Assembly (NCBI GenBank): GCA_040880125.1
Contig: JBBDJB010000059.1
Coordinates: 1 to 59,763, forward strand
Direction: 5' to 3'
Origin: JBBDJB01 sp040880125
GTDB lineage: Bacteria > Planctomycetota > Planctomycetia > Pirellulales > JBBDJB01
DNA: 59,763 nucleotides
The notes under the pieces were generated by a model. That model ran no database searches. It saw nothing but the letters and a program-made list of their open reading frames with translations, and was not told where the DNA came from. A program made the translations under genes and the position numbers. Shown piece by piece: positions 25,940-35,282 of the stretch. Within the stretch, counting starts at the first letter, position 1. Each line of letters opens with the position of its first letter.

Positions 25940-28204
25940 TCAGGCCGTCTGTTGGTCCGGATATTTTACGCGACCGTGATAGACGGCCGTGAGCGACTTG
26001 ATCAGGCTTTCGCGGATTACGTGAACTTCCTGAAGTGTCATGCCGCACTCGTCGAATTGGCCGTCGGTGAGGCGCTTTTGGGTGAGCTCGTGTACCAGGT
26101 TCTCGATGCGCGACGGCGTCGGCTCGACTAGCACACGGCTTGCGCTTTCGACCGCGTCGGCCAACATCAACACGCCAGCCTCCTTCGTCTGCGGCTTGGG
26201 GCCGGGATAGCGGAACGAGCTCTCGTCGACCTCGCTGCCGTCAGGGTCCAGTTCCTTCTGCTCGTTCGCACGGCGATAAAAGTACTCCACGAGCGTGGTG
26301 CCGTGATGTTGCTGGATGAAGTCGATGATCGGCTCGGGCAGATGGCTCTTGCGGGCCAGGTCGGCGCCGTCCTTGACATGGGCAATGATGACCAGCGTGC
26401 TCATGGCGGGAACGAGCGACTCGTGCCGATTATCGCCCCGGCTTTGATTTTCGATAAAGTAACCCGGCTTGAGCATCTTGCCGATGTCGTGGAAATACGC
26501 CCCGACACGGACGAGCAAACCGCGAGCGCCGATGGCTTCAGCCGCACTTTCGGCGAGCGACGCAACCGTGATGGAGTGGTTATACGTGCCGGGCGCCCGC
26601 CGCACCAGTTCCTGCAACAGAGGGTGAGCCGGATCCCCCAACTCCCGCAGGCTCAAATCGGTTTGAACTCCAAACATCCGCTCGATAAACGGCAATAGGC
26701 AGGTCATCAGCGCTCCGGCGATGACACCCCACAGCCCGAATCGAAGCGAATCCTGCACGAGCGAAGGATACATCTGACCGCCTTCCAGCACGCCTACGCC
26801 GATCGTCGTCAGCAGCGCCACCGCTCCGGCGCACATGCCCACGAACAACAGCTTCAGCCGGGTGCGGATGCGGCCCACCGACAGCACGGCCCCCACGTTG
26901 GCCGCCATCAAGATAACCGCGTCGCCCAGGTCGTGCCCCAGGGCCATCGTTATGATCAGCGTGACGGCGGCCGAGAGCAGCAGCGCCAGCTCGTGGTGAT
27001 AGGCGATCGAGACGGTCATGGCGAAAAGCAGCAGCGGCACGAGCTCGGCCCGCCACGCATCCCGCGCCACCAGCATGCACACCGCCACGCTCAGTACGAC
27101 CATCGACAGCATGGCGAACAGGCGGCTCAGCTTCGCGATCATCCTCGGTTCGCGGAAGTAAATGTAGAAGCCGCACAGCGTGTACAAAGCAACGTACATA
27201 CCCAGAGCGGCCAGCGAACGGGCCGCTTTCGCCAGCAGCGACCGGTCCGCCACTACGTTCTGATATTCCAGCCACAACAGTTGGAGCGCGTCGCCTGCGA
27301 GCGGCTCGCCGGCCGGTGCGAGCATCTGTCCTTTGGCATAGACGGTCGTCTGCTCCGGCACCGCCATTGCCGCCTTTTCCTGCTCGATACGTGTGGCTCC
27401 CCGATCGAGCTTGAGCGTACTGGGAAGCCGCGGCTGCAGGTAGGCGTGGACGCGTTGGGCGACTTCAGGCGAATCGAAGTTCTGGGACAGCGCCGCCTTG
27501 ATGGCCGACTCCGCATTGCTGATCATCACCGCGCTTACGGCAACTTCCGTAGGGTAACCCGAGCGATTTTTTGGCGTCTCGACGAATATCTTATCCAGGT
27601 TGCCGGTGTGGTCGTCGGGCAGCCGCTCCAGCAAGCCCCGCTGCTCGTAGGGTGCGAGGACTTCGGCGACAACTTTCATCGTCTTTTCCGCACCGTCGCC
27701 CGCCATTGCCGTGCGAAAGGTCTCAAACCACACCGCCCGCGTATCCGCGGGAACTTCCGGCTCTCCCTGCGGCTGCGGGCCTTGAAAAGCTTCCCAGACG
27801 CCCGGCTCCAGGTCGGAAAGCTGCTCGGCCTGCACAATCCGGTTGATCGCCAGCATCAATTCGGCGCGCAACTGTTCAAGCGGAGCCGGATCCTGCCGAT
27901 AGACAACCAGCGCAAACTGCCGGGCTTCTTCTCGCTCCTGCTGCGTGCGCAGGGCATCGACTTGCTCGAACTGAACACGAGCCGTGACGTCGCGCGGAGG
28001 AATGTCCCCCTCGCGGAATGGAAACGGCGGTGCCCAGGCACTGGTGATCGCCCACAAAAAGACCGCGGCCAAAGCGCACAATGCTAGTCGCACCAGAACG
28101 TGCCGGCTCTGCAGGTAGCCCAGCATCCGCCCCAGCGCGCCGGGCGGCAGCGCCAACGTGGCGACGCGTTCGGAGCGCGTGCGTTTTTGATTCCCGTTAT
28201 TCAT
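25940..28204 (-). CDS. 7TM-HD phosphodiesterase, PgpH type (c-di-AMP hydrolase family)
   Basis: Protein of 754 residues. One membrane helix (about 38-58) is followed by a large extracytoplasmic 7TMR-HDED domain (about 60-320). Then come seven membrane helices (about 335-525) and a cytoplasmic HD domain with NHSITVASLAESAAEAIGA, the metal pair in YFHDIGK (His-Asp near 572), NRHESLVPAMSTL and IQQHHGTTLVEYF. PgpH of Listeria, with this layout, cleaves cyclic di-AMP. Whether planctomycetes use that nucleotide is not visible here. It follows phoH by 129 bases and precedes ybeY by 12. Confidence 0.9.
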   Translation of the reverse strand: MNNGNQKRTRSERVATLALPPGALGRMLGYLQSRHVLVRLALCALAAVFLWAITSAWAPPFPFREGDIPPRDVTARVQFEQVDALRTQQEREEARQFALVVYRQDPAPLEQLRAELMLAINRIVQAEQLSDLEPGVWEAFQGPQPQGEPEVPADTRAVWFETFRTAMAGDGAEKTMKVVAEVLAPYEQRGLLERLPDDHTGNLDKIFVETPKNRSGYPTEVAVSAVMISNAESAIKAALSQNFDSPEVAQRVHAYLQPRLPSTLKLDRGATRIEQEKAAMAVPEQTTVYAKGQMLAPAGEPLAGDALQLLWLEYQNVVADRSLLAKAARSLAALGMYVALYTLCGFYIYFREPRMIAKLSRLFAMLSMVVLSVAVCMLVARDAWRAELVPLLLFAMTVSIAYHHELALLLSAAVTLIITMALGHDLGDAVILMAANVGAVLSVGRIRTRLKLLFVGMCAGAVALLTTIGVGVLEGGQMYPSLVQDSLRFGLWGVIAGALMTCLLPFIERMFGVQTDLSLRELGDPAHPLLQELVRRAPGTYNHSITVASLAESAAEAIGARGLLVRVGAYFHDIGKMLKPGYFIENQSRGDNRHESLVPAMSTLVIIAHVKDGADLARKSHLPEPIIDFIQQHHGTTLVEYFYRRANEQKELDPDGSEVDESSFRYPGPKPQTKEAGVLMLADAVESASRVLVEPTPSRIENLVHELTQKRLTDGQFDECGMTLQEVHVIRESLIKSLTAVYHGRVKYPDQQTA

Positions 28205-28333
28205 AACTTGCAGCGCTACATTGCCGGCGGCTCGCTTCTGGGACGCTGGGGCGAAGCGACTCCCCTCCGCCGCGGACTGCTTGCATTGGCTCCTTGGGGA
28301 GCAGAAGCGTACCCGCCATTGGCGGAGCAGCCG

Positions 28334-29281
28334 TTAGCGCCGTTTCCCGGGCCCCTCCTCGTAAGCGTGCACAATCGCCTGTACCAACTGATGCCGCACG
28401 ATGTCGCCCTTGTCCAATGTGACGTGACAGAAGCCCTTGATGCCCTTCAACCGCGTTAACGCATCCGACAGACCGCTGCGCGTATGGGGCGGAAGGTCGA
28501 CTTGCGTGACGTCGCCGGAGACCACCACCTTCGATCCCAAACCCATTCGAGTGAGGAACATCTTCATTTGAGAGACTGTTGTATTCTGCGCTTCATCCAG
28601 AATGATGAACGAACGATTGAGCGTTCGCCCCCGCATATATGCCAGGGGAATGACCTCAATGACGTCTTCGGCCATGTACCGCTGAATCTGGTCATAGCTC
28701 AACATCTCGCGCAAGGCGTCGAGCAGCGGACGCAGATATGGATTGATCTTCGCTTGCAGGTCGCCCGGCAAGTACCCGAGACTTTCTCCCGCCTCGACGG
28801 CCGGCCGCACCAGCACAATCTTTTGAAATTGCTGCTGCTTAAATGCCTCCACGGCGGTGGCAACCGCGAGATATGTCTTGCCCGTGCCGGCGGGTCCCAC
28901 ACAAAACACCAGATCGTGTTCGCGGATCGCCTTGACGTACCGTGCTTGTCCGGAGGTGCGGGGGCGGACTTGTCGCCCCCCCTGCCGCACTTCAACCGCA
29001 GTGTCTTCCGGCGGAAGCTCCGTGCCGGTCACCCGTGAAATCGTTTCGGCCACCTGCTGCGAGTCCAGCGATCCGTCGCGGCTCAAGGTCTGCTTGAGCT
29101 GCTCCAGGATCTCAGTCGCCTGAGCGACCGCGGCGTCTTCGCCTTCAATGTGGATCACTCCGTCGCGGGTGGAGATACCCACCTGAACCGTCTCGCGGAT
29201 TCTCCGCAGATGATGGTCCAGTGCACCGAACAGGGATACCAGTTCCTTCGGGTTTCCCACCGGTATGATTGCTTCGTTCAT
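28334..29281 (-). CDS. phoH: PhoH-like ATPase (YbeZ)
   Basis: Protein of 315 residues. A KH-like N-terminal part (about 15-65, HIEGEDAAVAQATEIL) precedes the PhoH P-loop ATPase domain. Walker A is VGPAGTGKTYL (Lys135) and Walker B is SFIILDEAQNTT. Further blocks are LVRPAVEAGESLGYLPGDL, RGRTLNR and VVSGDVTQVDLP. YbeZ partners YbeY in RNA metabolism, which fits the gene order phoH-pgpH-ybeY here. ATG start at 29281. Confidence 0.93.
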   Translation of the reverse strand: MNEAIIPVGNPKELVSLFGALDHHLRRIRETVQVGISTRDGVIHIEGEDAAVAQATEILEQLKQTLSRDGSLDSQQVAETISRVTGTELPPEDTAVEVRQGGRQVRPRTSGQARYVKAIREHDLVFCVGPAGTGKTYLAVATAVEAFKQQQFQKIVLVRPAVEAGESLGYLPGDLQAKINPYLRPLLDALREMLSYDQIQRYMAEDVIEVIPLAYMRGRTLNRSFIILDEAQNTTVSQMKMFLTRMGLGSKVVVSGDVTQVDLPPHTRSGLSDALTRLKGIKGFCHVTLDKGDIVRHQLVQAIVHAYEEGPGKRR

Positions 29282-29551
29282 TCAGCCACTACGATGACGG
29301 CTAAGCCACCGCCGTGAGACCCTGAAATCAGTTACTTCACAACTATAGCGAACTGCCTGCGCCGGGCACTACCGCGGAGAGCCGCGTGTACACCGGAACT
29401 TGTTAACCACTAATACCTTAAGTCTAAACTCGGATCCCGATTGGGCAAGGGGATACCCACTCCACCCAATCGGCCAAGGCAAAGTCGGGCCGAAGCGTGA
29501 AGATGGTCCGAACTCAAATCCTCCGGCTGCTGCTAGCCGGTCCTGCCCACG

Positions 29552-30442
29552 CTATGGCCCAACCATCCGCGATATCCAGCATAAATAGGCCACCGGGGAC
29601 GCCAACAGGAGCGAATCGAGAATGTCCAGCACCCCGCCCATTCCGGGAAGCCAGGTGCTGGAGTCCTTGTGGCCGGAGTCGCGTTTCAGCAGGCTCTCGG
29701 CCAGATCGCCGATCAGGCCGGCGACAGCCAGCAAGACGCCATAAGCCACCCAGGCTGCTCCACCGCCGCGTCCCACGTCGTTCAGCGAGAAAGCGGGGCC
29801 GACCCACGTGAAAAGCAGGCAGGACGTCAGCACGGCGGTGACGATGCCTCCGGCGACGCCTTCCCAGGTCTTGCCGGGGCTGATGCGGGGCGCGAACTTG
29901 TGCCGGCCGATCATCCGCCCCACGAAGTATGCGCCCGTGTCGGACATCTTCACCACTGCAATCATCGACAACAGGGCGAAAAGTCCCCATTCGGGGCTGA
30001 TCACCTGCCGCAAGTAGATCATCCACGACAACGAGACGCCGATGTAGACGATCGCCAACATACTCAGAGCCAGCGACTCAGCAGCGTGCCCCGGCGTGCG
30101 GTAGGCCGACAACTGCACGACCACGGCCAGCAGTAGTCCAATCGTCAGGCCCACCAGCGGCCAACCGATCGGACCGACGTGCCACGCAGGGGTACCTTCC
30201 AGCACAAGAGGAATGCCCGCCGCCCCTACTGTCAATAGCACGCCTCCGATGACCACGGCACGAGGAGGACATGCGGGCTTGCCGGACCACATCGAAAGCA
30301 GTTCGCCCGCGCAAGCCACTGCCAGCAAAAGTGCGCAACCAAACAGCACGCTTCCCGCCGGCTCGACGGCGGCATCCCACCACACCAAAGCGACCAGCGC
30401 TGTTACCAGCACCGAACCGATGATCAATCGCCAGGCTAGCAC
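29552..30442 (-). CDS. cdsA: Phosphatidate cytidylyltransferase
   Basis: Integral membrane enzyme of 296 residues making CDP-diacylglycerol from phosphatidate and CTP for phospholipid synthesis. About eight hydrophobic segments are visible. The C-terminal signature SLLKRDSGHKDSSTWLPGMG then GVLDILDSLL corresponds to the CDS motif, with Met in place of the usual His in PGHGG and Ile for Arg in DRxD. The upstream block ISPGKTWEGVAGG is canonical. GTG start. uppS lies directly upstream, the standard bacterial pairing. Confidence 0.9.
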   Translation of the reverse strand: MLAWRLIIGSVLVTALVALVWWDAAVEPAGSVLFGCALLLAVACAGELLSMWSGKPACPPRAVVIGGVLLTVGAAGIPLVLEGTPAWHVGPIGWPLVGLTIGLLLAVVVQLSAYRTPGHAAESLALSMLAIVYIGVSLSWMIYLRQVISPEWGLFALLSMIAVVKMSDTGAYFVGRMIGRHKFAPRISPGKTWEGVAGGIVTAVLTSCLLFTWVGPAFSLNDVGRGGGAAWVAYGVLLAVAGLIGDLAESLLKRDSGHKDSSTWLPGMGGVLDILDSLLLASPVAYLCWISRMVGP

Positions 30443-30553
30443 TCGAAGTCGATCTCTTGAAGGTGACCGTAGGAAGTGTCTTGAATCGTTCGCATAGGCG
30501 CTTTCGAGTGTGCGATTCTAGAAACCCCCCACTCTGCGGAGGCCGCTATCCGG

Positions 30554-31285
30554 TTAGAGCCCACCGAATCGCCTCTCTCGGGCGGCGTAGTCTCGCAATG
30601 CCTGATGCAGATCGTCGATTTGAAATTCCGGCCAACAATGCTGGGTCACCCAGATTTCACAGTAGCTGATCTGCCACAGCAAAAAGTTGCTGAGCCGTAG
30701 CTCGCCTGCCGTACGAATCAACAAGTCGGGATCAGACATGCCTGCCGTATAAAGGTGATCGCTGATCGTCTGCTCGGTGATGTCGGACCAGTCGATCTGA
30801 GCCGACTGGACTTCGTCAGCAATAGCGCGAATGGCATCGAGAAGCTCCGCCCGACCGCCGTAGTTGACCGCCAGGCAGAGCCGCATGCCGTGGTTGTCCT
30901 CGCACATCTCAACGGTCTTGTCCATCTCGCGAAGCACGCCGTCGGTGATTCCCTCGCGACGCCCGATGACGCTCACGCGGAGGTCGTTCTCCATGAGTGT
31001 CGAACGCTCTTCGATCAGGTACTGCTCCAAGAGGTGCATCAAGAAGTCGAGCTCACGTCGCGGTCGCTTCCAGTTCTCGCTCGAAAGGCAGTAGAGCGTG
31101 AGCTGGTCGATGCCCAGTCGCGAGCATTCCTCCGTAATGCGGCGCACGCTGGCGACGCCGTGCCGATGGCCTTCGATCCGCGGAAGATTTTGCCGCTCCG
31201 CCCAGCGGCCGTTGCCGTCCATAATCACGGCGACGTGGCCGGGGAGTTTCTCCGGTGCGATGCCCAAAGGCTGCGGATTTGCCAT
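30554..31285 (-). CDS. uppS: Undecaprenyl diphosphate synthase
   Basis: Protein of 243 residues. It builds C55 undecaprenyl-PP by cis-addition of isopentenyl units; the product carries peptidoglycan and O-antigen units. The ATG at 31285 is preferred over an upstream TTG at 31324. Signatures: VAVIMDGNGRWAERQ (catalytic Asp about 22), GHRHGVASVRRITEEC, LTLYCLSSENWKRP and DLLIRTAGELRLSNFLLWQ. The last has Glu where most homologues have Gly. The surface polysaccharide genes at the end of the window would depend on this lipid. Confidence 0.94.
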   Translation of the reverse strand: MANPQPLGIAPEKLPGHVAVIMDGNGRWAERQNLPRIEGHRHGVASVRRITEECSRLGIDQLTLYCLSSENWKRPRRELDFLMHLLEQYLIEERSTLMENDLRVSVIGRREGITDGVLREMDKTVEMCEDNHGMRLCLAVNYGGRAELLDAIRAIADEVQSAQIDWSDITEQTISDHLYTAGMSDPDLLIRTAGELRLSNFLLWQISYCEIWVTQHCWPEFQIDDLHQALRDYAARERRFGGL

Positions 31286-31485
31286 TGTCGCACGCTTGAC
31301 CAAAAGTCGTCTCTCCCTGCCCAACGCCGCGTGGGGGGCAGCCGCGTCGATTCATAAGTTTTCGAAGCTCGCTGCGGGACGAATCGCACAGAGCCCCAAG
31401 TCCGCCTATCCGCGGCCACCGGAGCTTGCGGCCGACGCCCTCTTGTTTGGAAAAACCAATCTGCCGACCGGCTCGCCTGGCACGC

Positions 31486-32775
31486 TTACTTCGACGTGAA
31501 AATCGTTTGCCCGCGCTCCGGCCCGACGGATACGATTTCGACCGGACAGCCGATCAGTTCACTCAGTCGATCGAGGTAGCCGCGCGCGGCCTCGGGGAGC
31601 TCTTCGAGCGATCGCACGCCACGAACATCCTGCTGCCAACCCGGCACCGTCTCGTACACGGGCCGCGCATCACGAAGTCGGTCGACGTGGCTGGGGAACG
31701 AGGTTATACGCTGGCCGTCGATCTCGTAAGCCGTGCAGATCTTAATCTCCTCCAATTCGCTCAACACGTCCAGAAGCATTACTGCCAGGGTGTCGGCTCC
31801 ACTCAGCCGGGCCGTATAACGTGCGGCCACCGCGTCGAACCAGCCGCAGCGCCTGGGACGCCGTGTTACGGTCCCATACTCATTGCCCAGGTCGCGCAGG
31901 TGCTGGCCGGTCTCGTTGTCCTGTTCAGTGGGAAAGGGCCCGCCGCCGACCCGAGTGCAGTAGGCCTTGACGATGCCGATCACGCGATTGATATACCGGC
32001 TGGGCACACCCGATCCGCTCGACACGCCCACACCTGAACTGTTACTGCTGGTGACAAACGGGTACGTTCCGTGATCCACGTCGAGCAGCGCGCCCTGCGC
32101 ACCCTCGAACAAGATTCGCTGTCCCGCTTCGGCGGCATCGAGTAAAAACTCCGTGGTGTCGACCACGTACCTCGACATCCGCTCGGCGTACTCGCTGTAC
32201 TGCCGGTAGATGGCTTCCGCATCGAACGTGGGGCCGCCGTTTTCGCCTACGCCCGTCAACAGGCGCTGCTTGATCGCTGCCACGTGCTCGATCTGGGCAC
32301 GAAAACCAGGGCGGTACATGTCCCCCAGCCGGATGGCGTGCGAGCGGCTGACCTTGTCGGCATAACACGGACCGATGCCGCGCTGAGTGGTGCCGATGTT
32401 CTCGCCGCCGGCACAGCTCGTATCCAGCGATCGATCCTCGGCAAAATGCCACGGAAAGATCACGTGCGCGCGGTCGCTCAGCAGCAACTTGCCGGTATCT
32501 TGCAGCCCACGGGCCGCCAGTCCGTCAATCTCTTCCAGCAGCTTTTCCGGGTTGATGACGACGCCGCCGGTGATGACGCACGTGACGCCCGGAGTGAGAA
32601 TGCCACTGGGCAGCAGCGAGAGCTTATACGTCTGGTCGCCCGCCACGACAGTGTGCCCGGCGTTTGCGCCACCCTGGTAGCGGACCACGACGTCGTGATC
32701 GAGGGTGAGCAAGTCGACGATCTTGCCCTTCGCCTCGTCGCCCCATTGCAATCCGATGACACAAGTTCCTGGCAC
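31486..32775 (-). CDS. purA: Adenylosuccinate synthetase
   Basis: Protein of 429 residues (E. coli 432). It converts IMP, aspartate and GTP to adenylosuccinate on the way to AMP. The GTG at 32775, with AGGAAAGG upstream, gives the family start VPGTCVIGLQWGDEAKGK with the GTP-binding loop; the open frame otherwise runs to 32910. Also seen: YQGGANAGHTVV, SDRAHVIFPWH, TTQRGIGPCYADK, LFEGAQGALLDVDHGTYPF and VTRRPRRCGWFDAVA. It is the first gene of the long minus-strand housekeeping run. Confidence 0.95.
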   Translation of the reverse strand: MPGTCVIGLQWGDEAKGKIVDLLTLDHDVVVRYQGGANAGHTVVAGDQTYKLSLLPSGILTPGVTCVITGGVVINPEKLLEEIDGLAARGLQDTGKLLLSDRAHVIFPWHFAEDRSLDTSCAGGENIGTTQRGIGPCYADKVSRSHAIRLGDMYRPGFRAQIEHVAAIKQRLLTGVGENGGPTFDAEAIYRQYSEYAERMSRYVVDTTEFLLDAAEAGQRILFEGAQGALLDVDHGTYPFVTSSNSSGVGVSSGSGVPSRYINRVIGIVKAYCTRVGGGPFPTEQDNETGQHLRDLGNEYGTVTRRPRRCGWFDAVAARYTARLSGADTLAVMLLDVLSELEEIKICTAYEIDGQRITSFPSHVDRLRDARPVYETVPGWQQDVRGVRSLEELPEAARGYLDRLSELIGCPVEIVSVGPERGQTIFTSK

Positions 32776-33279
32776 GCCTTCAACCTTTCCTGCAATGCCC
32801 CGGGGCAGCAGCCCCGGAATCGGGCAGCCAACAGCCCAAACTACGCAGTGTAGGCCGCTGGCGGCGAGGCGGTCAAGTATGTAGCCCGGCACCTTCAAAG
32901 CAGCGACCACGCTTTGGTTCTGCGTCGAGAGTAGTGAGCGATCGCTCTGTCAGTATGATGCTGCAGGCCGCGTTAATTGACACCGGCCCGCCGGTTGGCT
33001 GTACTCGGCTTGGTTAAACTCGCGAGGCCAACGCCAACAGCGTTGCGGCGCAAGCGGCGGAATGTATTCAGGTCGATGACCAACGGAGTAAACGACATGT
33101 CTAGGCGTAACAGCCTGTTGAAAAACGCCGTCGTGGCGTTTTTCAACCTCGCCAAGTTCGGAGCAAAGCTCCTCACGGCTCGCAAAATAACGACTCACGT
33201 CGTCATTTTGGCATTACTTCCGTGTGATGCACCAGCCTGTTGCAAAATTCAACAGGCTGGTAACGGCGGCACACGTGCA
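32776..33279. other. Divergent intergenic region (purA / FG-GAP gene) with MITE-like insertion
   Basis: About 500 bases between divergent genes. The first ~330 bases show no gene; a small inverted pair CAACGC/GCGTTG lies near 33030. The rest is the ~150-bp repeat element at 33111-33260, ending only 20 bases before the FG-GAP start. Promoters for both genes should lie here, but I cannot pick them with confidence. Confidence 0.5.
33111..33260. mobile_element. MITE-like repeat with inverted ends and two strong hairpins
   Basis: CAGCCTGTTG at 33111-33120 is inverted as CAACAGGCTG at 33250-33259, giving 10-bp ends about 149 bp apart. The left end begins a perfect 13-bp hairpin (33117-33129 with 33135-33147, GTTGAAAAACGCC). 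The right end is a perfect 11-bp hairpin (33232-33242 with 33250-33260). Its 3' part is repeated at 1-68. No coding capacity. It lies immediately upstream of the FG-GAP gene and might affect its transcription or translation. Confidence 0.6.
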
Positions 33280-35238
33280 ATGCGGCGGCTGCTGCTTGTC
33301 GTGGTGGCGAGCTTTGCAGTACTGGCGATCCTCCGGCGCGAGGCTCGGTCGCAGGAACTTGCCCCGCTCCAATACCAACATCCCGGCCTGGTCGTTGACC
33401 TGGGCGTCGGGCTCTGGGCCTGGCCGCTGCCAATGGACTACGACGGCGACGGTGACCTAGACCTGGTCGTCTCGTGTCCCGACAAGCCGCGCAACGGCAC
33501 TTGGCTATTCGAGAACCCCCACGGGAACGTGCCGATGCCGGTCTTCAAGCCGCCGGTGCGGCTGGGGCCCGGCTACACGAACGTCCGACCGTCGTACGTC
33601 GGCAATGACGCTCGCATCCTCACACCTGGCCAGGAGCTTGTTGGCTATCGCACGCAAAAGTTCGGCGAGAAGTCGCCTCTTGGTCCTCCCAGCAACATTC
33701 ACGGCGCAGCGGGGCGAGTTCGGGCGAATCAATGGAGCCTGGTGGATTGGGACGGCGACGATGCCCTCGATCTGGTGATCGGCGTGGGCGACTGGACCGA
33801 GTACGGCTGGGACGACGCCTTCGACGAGAACGGGAACTGGACCCGTGGCCCGCTGCACGGGTACGTCTATTGGCTTCGCAATCAGCAGACCACCGATGAG
33901 CCTGAATACACTTCGCCACAGCAATTAACCGCCGGGGACGAGCCGGTCGACGTTTACGGGATGCCCTCCCCGTGCATCGCTGATTTCGATAGCGACGGAG
34001 ACCTCGACTTGCTATGCGGCGAGTTTCTCGACGGCTTCACCTACTTTCAGAACACCGGCAACCGCACCGATGCACGCCTGGCACCGGAGCGGCGGCTCGT
34101 GGCTCCCAATGGACAACCGCTGCACATGGACCTGCAGATGATCGTGCCGGTGGCGCTCGATTGGGACCGCGACGGAGATGTGGACCTGATCGTGGGCGAT
34201 GAGGACGGCCGCGTCGCATTTGTGGAACACACCGGAAGGGTCTCCGACGGGCTGCCGATCTTCCACGCCCCGCGGTACTTCCAGCAACATGCCGACGAGG
34301 TCAAGTTCGGCGCCCTGGTCACGCCCTTTAGTTTCGATTGGGACGGCGACGGCGACGAAGACCTGCTGTGCGGCAATACGGCCGGGTACATCGGCCTGAT
34401 TGAAAACCTCGACGGCGGCAATCCTCCGCGTTGGGCTGCGCCGGTCCGGCTGACGGTCGACGAAGAGCCGATCCGCATCCAAGCGGGCAAGAATGGATCG
34501 ATCCAAGGCCCCTGCGAGGCGAAGTGGGGCTACTCCACGTTGTCGGTCGCCGACTGGGACGCCGACGGACTGTCCGACCTGGTGGTCAATTCGATCTGGG
34601 GCCGCGTCGAGTGGTATCGCAACATTGGCACTCGGCAGCAGCCCCGGCTGGCCAAAGCGCAGCACGTCCGCGTCAACTGGCCCGGGACGCCGCCCAAGCC
34701 GGCCTGGAATTGGTGGGACCCAAAGCCCGACGAGCTGGCTACGCAGTGGCGCACCACGCCGCTGGCCACCGATTGGAACGCTGACGGGTTGTGTGACCTG
34801 GTAATGCTCGACCACGAGGGCTACCTCGCCCTCTTCGAGCGGACGCGGCAGGGAGCGAGGCTCGTGCTTCAACCGGGCCAGCGACTCTTGGTCGATGAAG
34901 CACTTCAGCCGATACGGCTGAACGACGGCTACGCCGGCAAGAGCGGCCGCCGCAAGTTGGCGCTGGCGGACTGGGACGGCGACGGCCGAGTGGACCTGCT
35001 CGTCAACGGCAAGAATGCCGACTGGTGGCGCAATGTGCGCTCGCTCAAGGACGGCCGCACCGTGCTGCGATCGATGGGCCCTTTGGCCGAGCAGGAGCTT
35101 GCCGGCCACACGACCAGCCCCACTACTGTCGATTGGGACCGTAACGGGGTGCCGGATTTGCTCATCGGTGCCGAGGATGGTTACCTTTATTACATGCGAA
35201 ACCCGCGTACCGAATCCGGAGTAACTCAGCGAAAGTAG
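33280..35238 (+). CDS. Secreted FG-GAP/VCBS beta-propeller protein
   Basis: Protein of 652 residues. The frame is open from 32977, but that part runs through the repeat element; the ATG at 33280 starts a signal peptide (MRRLLLVVVASFAVLAIL, cut near SQE). Nine calcium-binding-type repeats follow: DYDGDGDLDLV, DWDGDDALDLVIG, DFDSDGDLDLL, DWDRDGDVDLIVG, DWDGDGDEDLLCG, DWDADGLSDLVVN, DWNADGLCDLVM, DWDGDGRVDLLVN and DWDRNGVPDLLIG. This is an integrin-like propeller, probably calcium stabilised. No catalytic domain is seen. The sialidase-like gene starts 44 bases downstream, so a joint role in binding and processing glycans is possible. Confidence 0.85.
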   Translation: MRRLLLVVVASFAVLAILRREARSQELAPLQYQHPGLVVDLGVGLWAWPLPMDYDGDGDLDLVVSCPDKPRNGTWLFENPHGNVPMPVFKPPVRLGPGYTNVRPSYVGNDARILTPGQELVGYRTQKFGEKSPLGPPSNIHGAAGRVRANQWSLVDWDGDDALDLVIGVGDWTEYGWDDAFDENGNWTRGPLHGYVYWLRNQQTTDEPEYTSPQQLTAGDEPVDVYGMPSPCIADFDSDGDLDLLCGEFLDGFTYFQNTGNRTDARLAPERRLVAPNGQPLHMDLQMIVPVALDWDRDGDVDLIVGDEDGRVAFVEHTGRVSDGLPIFHAPRYFQQHADEVKFGALVTPFSFDWDGDGDEDLLCGNTAGYIGLIENLDGGNPPRWAAPVRLTVDEEPIRIQAGKNGSIQGPCEAKWGYSTLSVADWDADGLSDLVVNSIWGRVEWYRNIGTRQQPRLAKAQHVRVNWPGTPPKPAWNWWDPKPDELATQWRTTPLATDWNADGLCDLVMLDHEGYLALFERTRQGARLVLQPGQRLLVDEALQPIRLNDGYAGKSGRRKLALADWDGDGRVDLLVNGKNADWWRNVRSLKDGRTVLRSMGPLAEQELAGHTTSPTTVDWDRNGVPDLLIGAEDGYLYYMRNPRTESGVTQRK

Positions 35239-35282
35239 CGTCTGCGTCGCCTTCCTCATTTCAACCCGTCGCGAGTCACACC

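Noticed and set aside
32977..33279. N-terminal extension of the FG-GAP protein
   Set aside because: This part is the translated repeat element; the signal peptide starts at 33280.
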